From: Xestospongia muta
Taxonomy: Eukaryota; Porifera; Demospongiae; Haplosclerida; Petrosiidae
Assembly: GCA_963693285.1 (NCBI GenBank)
Contig: OY848926.1
Span: forward strand, 2,795,001-2,859,000
DNA length: 64,000 nucleotides
Direction: 5' to 3'
Part shown: positions 1-13,090 of the stretch, piece by piece
Layout of the letters: each line of letters opens with the position of its first letter
How positions within the stretch are numbered: the stretch's first letter is position 1
Program-made: the position numbers and the translations under genes
The notes under the pieces: model-generated
What the model was told of the DNA's origin: nothing
Seen by the model: the letters and a program-made list of their open reading frames with translations, nothing else
Database searches by the model: none

Positions 1-2943
1 AAGTGATTAGACCTTTTTGAAAGTTAAAAAAGATTAGAAATTAACTGTGAAAACTGGTTAAATAAGCTGATCTAAAGTGTTTAGTAAGTTTATCTGTCAT
101 AAATATACTAATAAAGTAGTCTAAATAGGTTAAAACTCTAAAATAAAGTGTTTAGAGCTTTTTGAAAGTTAAAAAAGATTACAAATTAATTGTGAAAAGT
201 GGTTAAATAAACAGATCTAAAGAGTTTAGTAAGTTTATCTGTCTTAAATATACTAATAAAGTAGTCTAAATAGGTTAAAACTCTAAAATAAAGTGATTAG
301 ACCTTTTCGAAAGTTAAAAAAGATTAGATATTAACTGTGAAAACTGGTTAAATAAGCTGATCTAAGTAGTTTAGTAAGTTTATCTGTTTTAAATATAGTA
401 ATAATGTAGTCTAAATAGGTTAAAACTCTAAAATAAAGCGATTAGAGCTTTTTGAAAGTTAAAAAAGATTAGAAATTAACTGTGAAAACTGGTTAAATAA
501 GCTGATCTAAAGAGTTTAGTAAGTTTATCTGTCTTAAATATACTAATAAAGTAGTCTAAATAGGTTAAAACTCTAAAATAAAGAGTTTAGAGCTTTTTGA
601 AAGTTAAAAAAGATTAGAAATTAAGTGTGAAAACTGGTTAAATAAGCTGATCTAAAGAGTTTAGTAAGTTTATCTGTCTTAAATATACTAATAAAGTAGT
701 CTAAATAGGTTAAAACTCTAAAATAAAGAGTTTAGAGCTTTTTGAAAGTTAAAAAAGATTAGAAATTAACTGTGAAAACTGGTTAAATAAGCTGATCTAA
801 AGAGTTTAGTAAGTTTATCTGTCTTTAATATACTAATAAAGTAGTCTAAATAGGTTAAAACTCTAAAATAAAGTGATTAGAGCTTTTTGAAAGTTAAAAA
901 AGATTAGAAATTAACTGTGAAAACTGGTTAAATAAGCTGATCTAAAGAGTTTAGTAAGTTTATCTGTCTTAAATATACTAATAAAGTAGTCTAAATAGGT
1001 TAAAACTCAAAAATAAAGAGTTTAGTGCTTTTTGAAAGTTAAAAAAGATTAGAAATTAAGTGTGAAAACTGGTTAAATAAGCTGATCTAAAGAGTTTAGT
1101 AAGTTTATCTGTCTTAAATATACTAATAAAGTAGTCTAAATAAGTAAAAACTCTAAAATAAAGTGATTATAGCTTTTTGAAAGTTAAAAAAGATTAGAAA
1201 TTAACTGTGAAAACTGGTTAAATTAGCTGATCTAAAGAGATTAGTAAATTTATCTGTCTTAAATATAGTAATAAAGTAGTCTAAATAGGTCAAACTCTAA
1301 AATAAAGTGTTTAGAGCTTTTTGAAAGTTAAAAAAGATTAGCAATTAACTGTGAAAACTGGTTAAATAAGCTGATCTAAAGAGTTTAGTAAGTTTATCTG
1401 TCTTATATATACTAATAAAGTAGTCTAAATAGGTTAAAACTCTAAAATAAAGAGTTTAAAGCTTTTTGAAAGTTAAAAAAGATTAGAAATTAACTGTGAA
1501 AACTGGTTAAATAAGCAGAACTAAGGACTTTAATAAGTTTGTCTGTCTTAAATATACTAATAAAGTAGTCTAAATAGGTTAAAACTCTAAAATAAAGAGT
1601 TTAGAGCTTTTTCAAAGTTAAAAAAGATTAGAAATTAACTGTGAAAACTGGTTAAATAAGCTGATCTAAAGAGTTTATTAAGTTTATCTCTCTTAAATAT
1701 ACTAATAAAGTAGTCTAAATAGGTTATAACTCTCAAATAAACAGTTTAGAGCTTTTAGAAAGTTAAAAAAGATTAGAAATTAACTGTGAAAACTGGTTAA
1801 ATAAGCTGATCTAAAGAGTTTAGTAAGTTTATCTGTCTTAAATATACTAATAAAGTAGTCTAAATAGGTTAAAACTCTAAAATTAAGAGTTTAGAGCTTT
1901 TTGAAAGTTAAAAAAGATTAGAAATTAACTGTGAAAACTGGTTAAATAAGCTGATCTAAAGAGATTAGTCAGTTTATCTGTCTCAAATATAGTAATAAAG
2001 TAGTCTAAATAGGTCAAACTCTAAAATAAAGTGTTTAGAGCTTTTTGAAAGTTAAAAAAGATTAGAAATTAACTGTGAAAACTGGTTAAATAAGCTGATC
2101 TAAAGAGTTTAGTAAGTTTATCTGTCTTAAATATACTAAAAAAGTAGTTTAAATAGGTTAAAACTCTAAAATAAAGAGTTTAGAGCTTTTTGAAAGTTAA
2201 AAAAGATTAGAAATTAACTGTGAAAACTGGTTAAATAAGCTGATCTAAAGAGTTTAGTAAGTTTATCTGTCTTATATATACTAATAAAGTAGTCTAAATA
2301 GGTTAAAACTCTAAAATAAAGAGTTTAGAGCTTTTTGAAAGTTAAAAAAGATTAGAAATTAAGTGTGAAAACTGGTTAAATAAGCAGAACTGAGGACTTT
2401 AATAAGTTTATCTGTCTTAAAAATACTAATAAAGTAGTCTAAATAGGTTAAAACTCTCAAATAAACAGTTTAGAGCTTTTTGAAAGTTAAAAAAGATTAG
2501 AAATTAACTGTGAAAACTGGTTAAATAAGCTTATCTAAAGAGTTTAGTAAGTTTATCCGTCTTAAATATACTATTAAAGTAGTCTAAATAGGTTAAAACT
2601 CTAAAATAAAGTGATTAGAGCTTCTTAAAAGTTAAAAAAGATTAGAAATTAACTGTGAAAACTGGTTAAATAAGCTGATGTAAAGAGTTTAGTAAGTTGA
2701 TCTGTCTTAAATATACTAATAAAGTAGTCTAAATAGGTTAAAACTGAAAAATAAAGAGTTTAGAGCTTTTTGAAAGTTAAAAAAGATTAGAAATTAAGTG
2801 TGAAAACTGGTTAAATAAGCTGATCTAAAGAGTTTAGTAAGTTTATCTGTCTTAAATATACTAATAAAGTAGTCTAAATAGGTTAAAACTCTAAAATAAA
2901 GAGTTTAGAGCTTTTTCAAAGTTAAAAAAGATTAGAAATTAAG
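1..2943 (+). repeat. Left block with a 6-monomer echo
   Basis: About 20 monomers of the left-hand subfamily run in from the window start. The pattern is irregular, but a 6-monomer spacing is visible. TCTTATATAT occurs at 1,401 and 2,270, and the variant GCAGAACT(A/G)AGGACTTT at 1,515 and 2,384, both 869 bp apart. The early monomers alternate between starts reading AAGTGATTAG, AAGTGTTTAG and AAGAGTTTAG. The last part (from about 2,423) already belongs to the 30-monomer nested repeat. The array continues beyond the left edge of the window. Confidence 0.8.
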
Positions 2944-3611
2944 TGTGAAAACTGGTTAAATAAGCTGATCTAAAGAGATTAGTCATTTTATCTGTCTCAA
3001 ATATAGTAATAAAGTAGTCTAAATAGGGGAAACTCTAAAATAAAGTGTTTTGAGCTTTTTGAAAGTTAAAAAAGATTAGAAATTAACTGTGAAAACTGGT
3101 TAAATAAGCTGATCTAAAGAGTTTAGTAAGTTTATCTCTCTTAAATATACTAATAAAGTAGTCTAAATAGGTTAAAACTCTAAAATAAAGAGTTTACAGC
3201 TTTTTGAAAGTTAAAAAAGATTAGAAATTAACTGTGAAAACTGGTTAAATAAGCTGATGTAAAGAGTTTAGTAAGTTTATTTGTCTTATATATACTAATA
3301 AAGTAGTCTAAATAGGTTAAAACTCTAAAATAAAGAGTTTAGAGCTTTTTCAAAGTTAAAAAAGATTAGAAATTAAGTGTGAAAACTGGTTAAATAAGCT
3401 GATCTAAAGAGATTAGTAAGTTTATCTGTCTTAAATATAGTAAGAAAGTAGTCTAAATAGGTCAAACTCTAAAATAAAGTGTTTAGAGCTTTTTAAAAGT
3501 TAAAAAAGATTCGAAATTAAGTGTGAAAACTGGTTAAATAAGCTGATCTAAAGAGTTTAGTAAGTTTATCTGTCTTAAATATACTAATAAAGTAGTCTAA
3601 ATAGGTTAAAA

Positions 3612-3619
3612 CTCTGAGC
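3612..3619. other. 15-bp deletion scar at a monomer junction (one of four)
   Basis: CTCTGAGC replaces the normal junction. The 15 bases between ACTCT and GAGCTTTTT are missing, so this repeat is 130 bp. The same scar is at 8,084, 18,949 and 23,421, and nowhere else that I saw. It is the clearest single marker for the nested duplications and shows that all four copies descend from one deletion. Confidence 0.85.
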
Positions 3620-4229
3620 TTTTTGAAAGTTAAAAAAGATTACAAATTAACTGTGAAAACTGGTTAAATAAGCTGATCTAAAAAGATTAGTAAGTTTATC
3701 TGTCTTAAATATAGTAATAAAGTAGTCTAAATAGGTTAAACTGTAAAATAAAGTGTTTAGAGCTTTTTGAAAGTTAAAAAAGATTAGAAATTAACTGTGA
3801 AAACTGGTTAAATAAGCTGATCTAAAGAGTTTAGTAAGTTTATCTGTCTTAAATATACTAATAAAGTAGTCTAAATAGGTTAAAACTCTAAAATAAAGTG
3901 TTTAGAGCTTTTTGAAAGTTAAAAAAGATTAGAAATTAACTGTGAAAAGTGGTTAAATAAGTTGATCTAAAGAGTTTAGTAAGTTTATCTGTCTTATATA
4001 TACTAATAAAGTAGTCTAAATACGTTAAAACTCTAAAATAAAGAGTTTAGAGCTTTTTGAAAGTTAAAAAAGATTAGAAATTAACTGTGAAAACTGGTTA
4101 AGTAAGCTGATCTTAAGAGATTAGTATGTTTATCTGTCTTAAATATAGTAATAAAGTAGTCTAAATAGGTTAAACTCTAAAATAAAGAGTTTAGAGCTTT
4201 TTGAAAGTTAAAAAAGATTAGAAATTAAG

Positions 4230-5867
4230 TGTGAAAACTGGTTAAATAAGCTGATCTAAAGAGTTTAGTAAGTTTATCTGTCTTAAATATACTAATAAAG
4301 TAGTCTAAATAGGTTAAAACTCTAAAATAAAGAGTTTAGAGCTTTTTGAAAGTTAAAAAAGATTAGCAATTAACTGGGAAAACTGGTTAAATAAGCAGAA
4401 CTAAGGACTTTAATAAGTTTATCTGTCTTAAATATACTAATAAAGTAGTCTAAATAGGTTAAAACTCTAAAATAAACAGTTTAGAGCTTTTTGAAAGTTA
4501 AAAAAGATTAGAAATTAACTGTGAAAACTGGTTAAATAAGCTGATCTAAAGAGTTTAGTAAGTTGATCTGTCTTAAATATACTAATAAAGTAGTCTAAAT
4601 AGGTTAAAACTCAAAAATAAAGAGTTTAGAGCTTTTGGAAAGTTAAAAAAGATTAGAAATTAAGTGTGAAATCTGGTTAAATAAGCTGATCTAAAGAGTT
4701 TAGTAAGTTATCTGTCTTAAATACACTAATAAAGTAGTCTAAATAGGTTAAAACTCTAAAATAAAGAGTTTAGAGCTTTTTGAAAGTTAAAAAAGATTAC
4801 AAATTAACAGTGAAAACTGGTTAAAAAAGCTGATCTAAAGAGATTAGTCAGTTTATCTGTCTTAAATATAGTAATAAAGTAGTCTAAATAGGTCAAACTC
4901 TAAAATAAAGTGTTTAGAGCTTTTTGAAAGTTAAAAAAGATTAGAAATTAACTGTGAAAACTGGTTAAATAAGCTGATCTAAAGAGTTTAGTAAGTTTAT
5001 CTGTCTTAAATATACTAATAAAGTAGTCTAAATAGGTAAAACTCTAAAATAAAGTGATTAGAGCTTTTTGAAAGTTAAAAAAGATTAGAAATTAACTGTG
5101 AAAACTGGTTAAATAAGCTGATCTAAAGAGTTTAGTAAGTTTATCTGTCTTAAATATACTAATAAAGTAGTCTAAATTGGTTAAAACTCTAAAATAAAGA
5201 GTTTAGAGCTTTTTGAAAGTTAAAAAAGATTAGCAATTAACTGGGAAAACTGGTTAAATAAGCAGAACTAAGGACTTTAATAAGTTTATCTGTCTTAAAT
5301 ATACTAATAAAGTAGTCTAAATAGGTTAAAACTCTAAAATAAACAGTTTAGAGCTTTTTGAAAGTTAAAAAAGATTAGAAATTAACTGTGAAAACTGGTT
5401 AAATAAGCTGATCTAAAGAGTTTAGTAAGTTGATCTGTCTTAAATATACTAATAAAGTAGTCTAAATAGGTTAAAACTCAAAAATAAAGAGTTTAGAGCT
5501 TTTGGAAAGTTAAAAAAGATTAGAAATTAAGTGTGAAATCTGGTTAAATAAGCTGATCTAAAGAGTTTAGTAAGTTATCTGTCTTAAATACACTAATAAA
5601 GTAGTCTAAATAGGTTAAAACTCTAAAATAAAGAGTTTAGAGCTTTTTGAAAGTTAAAAAAGATTACAAATTAACAGTGAAAACTGGTTAAAAAAGCTGA
5701 TCTAAAGAGATTAGTCAGTTTATCTGTCTTAAATATAGTAATAAAGTAGTCTAAATAGGTCAAACTCTAAAATAAAGTGTTTAGAGCTTTTTGAAAGTTA
5801 AAAAAGATTAGAAATTAACTGTGAAAACTGGTTAAATAAGCTGATCTAAAGAGTTTAGTAAGTTTAT
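4230..5867 (+). repeat. 6-monomer (867 bp) tandem duplication inside A1
   Basis: The variant GATTAGCAATTAACTGGG occurs at 4,361 and 5,228, 867 bp apart, and the following five monomers repeat in the same order. The first copy is 4,230-5,096 and the second 5,097-5,867. Edges are set by G/C at 4,229/5,096 and by a T at 5,868. The unit includes the GCAGAACTAAGGACTTT variant and a monomer shortened to AGTAAGTTATCTG. A2 has only one copy, so this step followed the A1/A2 split but preceded the 15.3-kb duplication. Confidence 0.85.
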
Positions 5868-6749
5868 TTGTCTTAAATATACTAATAAAGTAGTCTAAAT
5901 AGGTTAAAACTCTAAAATAAAGAGTTTAGAGCTTTTTGAAAGTTAAAAAAGATTAGAAATTAAGTGTGAAAACTGGTTAAATAAGCTGATCTAAAGAGTT
6001 TAGTAAGTTTATCTGTCTTATATATACTAATAAAGTAGTCTAAATAGGTTAAAACTCTAAAATAAAGAGTTTAGAGCTTTTTGAAAGTTAAAAAAGATTA
6101 GAAATTAACTGTGAAAACTGGTTAAATACGCAGAACTAAGGACTTTAATAAGTTCATCTGTCTTAAATATACTAATAAAGTAGTCTAAATAGGTTAAAAC
6201 TCTAAAATAAAGTGATTAGAGCTTTTTGAAAGTTAAAAAAGATTAGAAATTAACTGTGAAAACTGGTTAAATAAGCTGATCTAAAGAGTTTAGTAAGTTT
6301 ATCTGTCTTAAATATAGTAATAAAGTAGTCTAAATAGGTTAAAACTCTAAAATAAAGTGATTAGACCTTTTTGAAAGTTTTAAAAAGATTAGAACTTAAC
6401 TGTGAAAACTGGTTAAATAAGCTGATCTAAAGAGTTTAGTAAGTTGATCTGTCTTAAATATACTAATAAAGTAGTTTAAATAGGTTAAAACTCTAAAATA
6501 AAGAGTTTAGAGCTTTTTGAAAGTTAAAAAAGATTAGAAATTAGCTGTGAAAACTGGTTAAATAAGCTGACCTAAGTAGTTTAGTAAGTTTATCTGTCTT
6601 AAATATAGTAATAATATAGTCTAAATAGGTTAAAACTCTAAAATAAAGTGTTTAGAGCTTTTTGAAAGTTAAAAAAGATTAGAAATTAACTGTGAAAACT
6701 GGTTAAATAAGCTGATCTAAAGTGTTTAGTAAGTTTATCTGTCATAAAT

Positions 6750-9700
6750 ATACTAATAAAGTAGTCTAAATAGGTTAAAACTCTCAAATAAACAGTTTAG
6801 AGCTTTTTGAAAGTTAAAAAAGATTAGAAATTAACTGTGAAAACTGGTTAAATAAGCTTATCTAAAGAGTTTAGTAAGTTTATCCGTCTTAAATATACTA
6901 TTAAAGTAGTCTAAATAGGTTAAAACTCTAAAATAAAGTGATTAGAGCTTCTTGAAAGTTAAAAAAGATTAGAAATTAACTGTGAAAACTGGTTAAATAA
7001 GCTGATGTAAAGAGTTTAGTAAGTTGATCTGTCTTAAATATACTATTAAAGTAGTCTAAATAGGTTAAAACTCTAAAATAAAGTGATTATAGCTTCTTGA
7101 AAGTTAAAAAAGATTAGAAATTAACTGTGAAAACTGGTTAAATAAGCTGATGTAAAGAGTTTAGTAAGTTTATCTGTCTTAAATATACTAATAAAGTAGT
7201 CTAAATAGGTTAAAACTGAAAAATAAAGAGTTTAGAGCTTTTTGAAAGTTAAAAAAGATTAGAAATTAAGTGTGAAAACTGGTTAAATAAGCTGATCTAA
7301 AGAGTTTAGTAAGTTTATCTGTCTTAAATATACTAATAAAGTAGTCTAAATAGGTTAAAACTCTAAAATAAAGAGTTTAGAGCTTTTTGAAAGTTAAAAA
7401 AGATTAGAAATTAAGTGTGAAAACTGGTTAAATAAGCTGATCTAAAGAGATTAGTCATTTTATCTGTCTCAAATATAGTAATAAAGTAGTCTAAATAGGG
7501 GAAACTCTAAAATAAAGTGTTTTGAGCTTTTTGAAAGTTAAAAAAGATTAGAAATTAACTGTGAAAACTGGTTAAATAAGCTGATCTAAAGAGTTTAGTA
7601 AGTTTATCTCTCTTAAATATACAAATAAAGTAGTCTAAATAGGTTAAAACTCTAAAATAAAGAGTTTACAGCTTTTTGAAAGTTAAAAAAGATTAGAAAT
7701 TAACTGTGAAAACTGGTTAAATAAGCTGATGTAAAGAGTTTAGTAAGTTTATTTGTCTTATATATACTAATAAAGTAGTCTAAATAGGTTAAAACTCTAA
7801 AATAAAGAGTTTAGAGCTTTTTCAAAGTTAAAAAAGATTAGAAATTAAGTGTGAAAACTGGTTAAATAAGCTGATCTAAAGAGATTAGTAAGTTTATCTG
7901 TCTTAAATATAGTAAGAAAGTAGTCTAAATAGGTCAAACTCTAAAATAAAGTGTTTAGAGCTTTTTAAAAGTTAAAAAAGATTAGAAATTAAGTGTGAAA
8001 ACTGGTTAAATAAGCTGATCTAAAGAGTTTAGTAAGTTTATCTGTCTTAAATATACTAATAAAGTAGTCTAAATAGGTTAAAACTCTGAGCTTTTTGAAA
8101 GTTAAAAAAGATTACAAATTAACTGTGAAAACTGGTTAAATAAGCTGATCTAAAAAGATTAGTAAGTTTATCTGTCTTAAATATAGTAATAAAGTAGTCT
8201 AAATAGGTTAAACTGTAAAATAAAGTGTTTAGAGCGTTTTGAAAGTTAAAAAAGATTAGAAATTAACTGTGAAAACTGGTTAAATAAGCTGATCTAAAGA
8301 GTTTAGTAAGTTTATCTGTCTTAAATATACTAATAAAGTAGTCTAAATAGGTTAAAACTCTAAAATAAAGTGTTTAGAGCTTTTTGAAAGTTAAAAAAGA
8401 TTAGAAATTAACTGTGAAAAGTGGTTAAATAAGTTGATCTAAAGAGTTTAGTAAGTTTATCTGTCTTATATATACTAATAAAGTAGTCTAAATACGTTAA
8501 AACTCTAAAATAAAGAGTTTAGAGCTTTTTGAAAGTTAAAAAAGATTACAAATTAACTGTGAAAACTGGTTAAGTAAGCTGATCTTAAGAGATTAGTATG
8601 TTTATCTGTCTTAAATATAGTAATAAAGTAGTCTAAATAGGTCAAACTCTAAAATAAAGTGTTTAGAGCTTTTTGAAAGTTAAAAAAGATTAGAAATTAA
8701 GTGTGAAAACTGGTTAAATAAGCTGATCTAAAGAGTTTAGTAAGTTTATCTGTCTTAAATATACTAATAAAGTAGTCTAAATAGGTTAAAACTCTAAAAT
8801 AAAGAGTTTAGAGCTTTTTGAAAGTTAAAAAAGATTAGCAATTAACTGGGAAAACTGGTTAAATAAGCAGAACTAAGGACTTTAATAAGTTTATCTGTCT
8901 TAAATATACTAATAAAGTAGTCTAAATAGGTTAAAACTCTAAAATAAACAGTTTAGAGCTTTTTGAAAGTTAAAAAAGATTAGAAATTAACTGTGAAAAC
9001 TGGTTAAATAAGCTGATCTAAAGAGTTTAGTAAGTTGATCTGTCTTAAATATACTAATAAAGTAGTCTAAATAGGTTAAAACTCAAAAATAAAGAGTTTA
9101 GAGCTTTTGGAAAGTTAAAAAAGATTAGAAATTAAGTGTGAAATCTGGTTAAATAAGCTGATCTAAAGAGTTTAGTAAGTTATCTGTCTTAAATACACTA
9201 ATAAAGTAGTCTAAATAGGTTAAAACTCTAAAATAAAGAGTTTAGAGCTTTTTGAAAGTTAAAAAAGATTACAAATTAACAGTGAAAACTGGTTAAAAAA
9301 GCTGATCTAAAGAGATTAGTCAGTTTATCTGTCTTAAATATAGTAATAAAGTAGTCTAAATAGGTCAAACTCTAAAATAAAGTGTTTAGAGCTTTTTGAA
9401 AGTTAAAAAAGATTAGAAATTAACTGTGAAAACTGGTTAAATAAGCTGATCTAAAGAGTTTAGTAAGTTTATCTGTCTTAAATATACTAATAAAGTAGTC
9501 TAAATAGGTTAAAACTCTAAAATAAAGAGTTTAGAGCTTTTTGAAAGTTAAAAAAGATTAGAAATTAACTGTGAAAACTGGTTAAATAAGCTGATCTAAA
9601 GAGTTTAGTAAGTTTATCTGTCTTATATATACTAATAAAGTAGTCTAAATAGGTTAAAACTCTAAAATAAAGAGTTTAGAGCTTTTTGAAAGTTAAAAAA

Positions 9701-9904
9701 GATTAGAAATTAACTGTGAAAACTGGTTAAATACGCAGAACTAAGGACTTTAATAAGTTCATCTGTCTTAAATATACTAATAAAGTAGTCTAAATAGGTT
9801 AAAACTCTAAAATAAAGTGATTAGAGCTTTTTGAAAGTTAAAAAAGATTAGAAATTAACTGTGAAAACTGGTTAAATAAGCTGATCTAAAGAGTTTAGTA
9901 AGTT
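6750..9904 (+). repeat. Nested large repeat, copy A2
   Basis: Second copy of the A1 monomer order. It includes two successive GCTTCTTGAAAG monomers near 6,950 and 7,095, where A1 has one, and a single version of the 6-monomer block that A1 carries twice. Between A1 and A2 (6,300-6,749) lie three monomers, one of them unusual with GACCTTTTTGAAAGTTTT near 6,361. The same order recurs in copy B at 22,087-25,241. Confidence 0.85.
8435..9904 (+). repeat. 10-monomer block, first copy (pairs with 11,621-13,090)
   Basis: The block starts with a TCTTATATATAC monomer followed by AATACGTTAAAAC and ends before GTTGATCTG at 9,905. It recurs 3,186 bp (22 monomers) downstream: GATTAGCAATT at 8,833/12,019 and ATACGCAGAAC-type markers at 9,733/12,919. 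It forms the right half of A2. Confidence 0.8.
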
Positions 9905-10589
9905 GATCTGTCTTAAATATACTAATAAAGTAGTCTAAATAGGTTAAAACTCAAACATAAAGAGTTTAGAGCTTTTTGAAAGTTAAAAAAGATTAGAAAT
10001 TAACTGTGAAAACTGGTTAAATAAGCTGATCTAAAGAGTTTAGTAAGTTTATCTGTCTTAAATATACTAATAAAGTAGTCTAAATAGGTTAAAACTCTAA
10101 AATAAAGTATTTAGAGCTTTTTGAAAGTTAAAAAACCTTAGAAATTAACTGTGAAAATTGGTTGAATAAGCTGATCTAAAGAGTTTAGTAAGTTTATCTG
10201 TCTTAAATATACTAATAAAGTAGTCTAAATAGGTTAAAACTCTAAAATAAAGAGTTTAGAGCTTTTTGAAAGTTAAAAAAGATTAGAAATTAACTAGGGA
10301 AACTAGTTAAATAAGCTGATCTAAAGACTTTAGTAAGTTTATCTGTTTTAAACATACTAGTAAAGTCGTCTAAATAGGTTAAAACTCTAAAATAAAGTGA
10401 TTAGAGGTTTTTGAAAGTTAAAAAAGATTAGAAATTAAGTGTGAAAACTGGTTAAATAAGCTGATCTAAAGAGTTTAGTAAGTTTATCTGTCTTATATAT
10501 ACTAATAAAGTAGTCTAAATACGTTAAAACTCTAAAATAAAGAGTTTAGAGCTTTTTGAAAGTTAAAAAAGATTACAAATTAACTGTGA

Positions 10590-11748
10590 AATCTGGTTAA
10601 ATAAGCTGATCTAAAGAGTTTAGTAAGTTATCTGTCTTAAATATACTAATAAAGTAGTCTAAATAGGTTAAAACTCTAAAATAAAGAGTTTAGAGCTTTT
10701 TGAAAGTTAAAAAAGATTAGAAATTAACTGTGAAAACTGGTTAAATAAGCTGATCTAAAGAGTTTAGTAAGTTTATCTGTCTTATATATACTAATAAAGT
10801 AGTCTAAATAGGTTAAAACTCTAAAATAAAGAGTTTAGAGCTTTTTGAAAGTTAAAAAAGATTAGAAATTAACTGTGAAAACTGGTTAAATAAGCTGATC
10901 TAAAGAGTTTAGTAAGTTTATCTGTCTTATATATACTAATAAAGTAGTCTAAATAGGTTAAAACTCTAAAATAAAGAGTTTAGAGCTTTTTGAAAGTTAA
11001 AAAAGATTAGAAATTAACTGTGAAAACTGGTTAAATACGCAGAACTAAGGACTTTAATAAGTTCATCTGTCTTAAATATACTAATAAAGTAGTCTAAATA
11101 GGTTAAAACTCTAAAATAAAGTGATTAGAGCTTTTTGAAAGTTAAAAAAGATTAGAAATTAACTGTGAAAACTGGTTAAATAAGCTGATCTAAAGAGTTT
11201 AGTAAGTTGATCTGTCTTAAATATACTAATAAAGTAGTCTAAATAGGTTAAAACTCAAACATAAAGAGTTTAGAGCTTTTTGAAAGTTAAAAAAGATTAG
11301 AAATTAACTGTGAAAACTGGTTAAATAAGCTGATCTAAAGAGTTTAGTAAGTTTATCTGTCTTAAATATACTAATAAAGTAGTCTAAATAGGTTAAAACT
11401 CTAAAATAAAGAGTTTAGAGCTTTTTGAAAGTTAAAAAAGATTAGAAATTAACTAGGGAAACTAGTTAAATAAGCTGATCTAAAGACTTTAGTAAGTTTA
11501 TCTGTTTTAAACATACTAGTAAAGTCGTCTAAATAGGTTAAAACTCTAAAATAAAGTGATTAGAGGTTTTTGAAAGTTAAAAAAGATTAGAAATTAAGTG
11601 TGAAAACTGGTTAAATAAGCTGATCTAAAGAGTTTAGTAAGTTTATCTGTCTTATATATACTAATAAAGTAGTCTAAATACGTTAAAACTCTAAAATAAA
11701 GAGTTTAGAGCTTTTTGAAAGTTAAAAAAGATTACAAATTAACTGTGA
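10590..11748 (+). repeat. 1,159-bp, 8-monomer block present only in copy A
   Basis: TAACTAGGGAAACTAG occurs at 10,291 and again at 11,450, 1,159 bp later, and AACTCAAACATAAAG at 9,949 and 11,253. In copy B the same region has a single TAACTAGGG (25,628) and passes directly into the sequence matching 11,749 onward. Copy A departs from copy B at about 10,590, where AAATCTGG replaces AAAACTGG. The second half lacks the AAAAACCTTA monomer found at 10,131, so the exchange was one monomer out of step. It is either a gain in A or a loss in B. Since it duplicates neighbouring monomers, a gain in A by unequal exchange is the simpler reading. Confidence 0.8.
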
Positions 11749-13090
11749 AAACTGGTTAAGTAAGCTGATCTTAAGAGATTAGTAAGTTTATCTGTCTTAA
11801 ATATAGTAATAAAGTAGTCTAAATAGGTTAAACTCTAAAATAAAGTGTTTAGAGCTTTTTGAAAGTTAAAAAAGATTAGAAATTAAGTGTGAAAACTGGT
11901 TAAATAAGCTGATCTAAAGAGTTTAGTAAGTTTATCTGTCTTAAATATACTAATAAAGTAGTCTAAATAGGTTAAAACTCTAAAATAAAGAGTTTAGAGC
12001 TTTTTGAAAGTTAAAAAAGATTAGCAATTAACTGGGAAAACTGGTTAAATAAGCAGAACTAAGGACTTTAATAAGTTTATCTGTCTTAAATATACTAATA
12101 AAGTAGTCTAAATAGGTTAAAACTCTAAAATAAACAGTTTAGAGCTTTTTGAAAGTTAAAAAAGATTAGAAATTAACTGTGAAAACTGGTTAAATAAGCT
12201 GATCTAAAGAGTTTAGTAAGTTGATCTGTCTTAAATATACTAATAAAGTAGTCTAAATAGGTTAAAACTCAAAAATAAAGAGTTTAGAGCTTTTGGAAAG
12301 TTAAAAAAGATTAGAAATTAAGTGTGAAATCTGGTTAAATAAGCTGATCTAAAGAGTTTAGTAAGTTATCTGTCTTAAATACACTAATAAAGTAGTCTAA
12401 ATAGGTTAAAACTCTAAAATAAAGAGTTTAGAGCTTTTTGAAAGTTAAAAAAGATTACAAATTAACAGTGAAAACTGGTTAAAAAAGCTGATCTAAAGAG
12501 ATTAGTCAGTTTATCTGTCTTAAATATAGTAATAAAGTAGTCTAAATAGGTCAAACTCTAAAATAAAGTGTTTAGAGCTTTTTGAAAGTTAAAAAAGATT
12601 AGAAATTAACTGTGAAAACTGGTTAAATAAGCTGATCTAAAGAGTTTAGTAAGTTTATCTGTCTTAAATATACTAATAAAGTAGTCTAAATAGGTTAAAA
12701 CTCTAAAATAAAGAGTTTAGAGCTTTTTGAAAGTTAAAAAAGATTAGAAATTAACTGTGAAAACTGGTTAAATAAGCTGATCTAAAGAGTTTAGTAAGTT
12801 TATCTGTCTTATATATACTAATAAAGTAGTCTAAATAGGTTAACACTCTAAAATAAAGAGTTTAGAGCTTTTTGAAAGTTAAAAAAGATTAGAAATTAAC
12901 TGTGAAAACTGGTTAAATACGCAGAACTAAGGACTTTAATAAGTTCATCTGTCTTAAATATACTAATACAGTAGTCTAAATAGGTTAAAACTCTAAAATA
13001 AAGTGATTAGAGCTTTTTGAAAGTTAAAAAAGATTAGAAATTAACTGTGAAAACTGGTTAAATAAGCTGATCTAAAGAGTTTAGTAAGTT
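11621..13090 (+). repeat. 10-monomer block, second copy
   Basis: Matches 8,435-9,904 with a few differences: GTTAAACT against GTCAAACT near 11,828, and AGTAAGTTT against AGTATGTTT near 11,795. In copy B the equivalents are 23,772-25,241 and 25,799-27,268. There the spacing is only 2,027 bp (14 monomers; 24,170/26,197), because the extra 1,159 bp is absent. Confidence 0.8.

Larger units (their letters stand above)
2423..6299 (+). repeat. Nested large repeat, copy A1
   Basis: A run of ordered variant monomers that recurs at 6,750-9,904. CTCTCAAATAAACAG is at 2,454 and 6,781 and GTTTATCCGT at 2,551 and 6,878, an offset of 4,327 bp or 30 monomers. The offset becomes 4,472 at 3,612/8,084, because the second copy has one extra GCTTCTTGAAAG monomer. 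It becomes 3,605 at 6,128/9,733, because A1 has an internal 6-monomer duplication. The match ends at 6,300, T against G at 9,905. It partly overlaps the left edge of the 15.3-kb unit. Confidence 0.85.

Noticed and set aside
1401..1416. TCTTATATATAC variants as TATA-box promoters
   Set aside because: They are point variants of TCTTAAATATAC in a 77% A+T repeat, with no other promoter element and no gene downstream.
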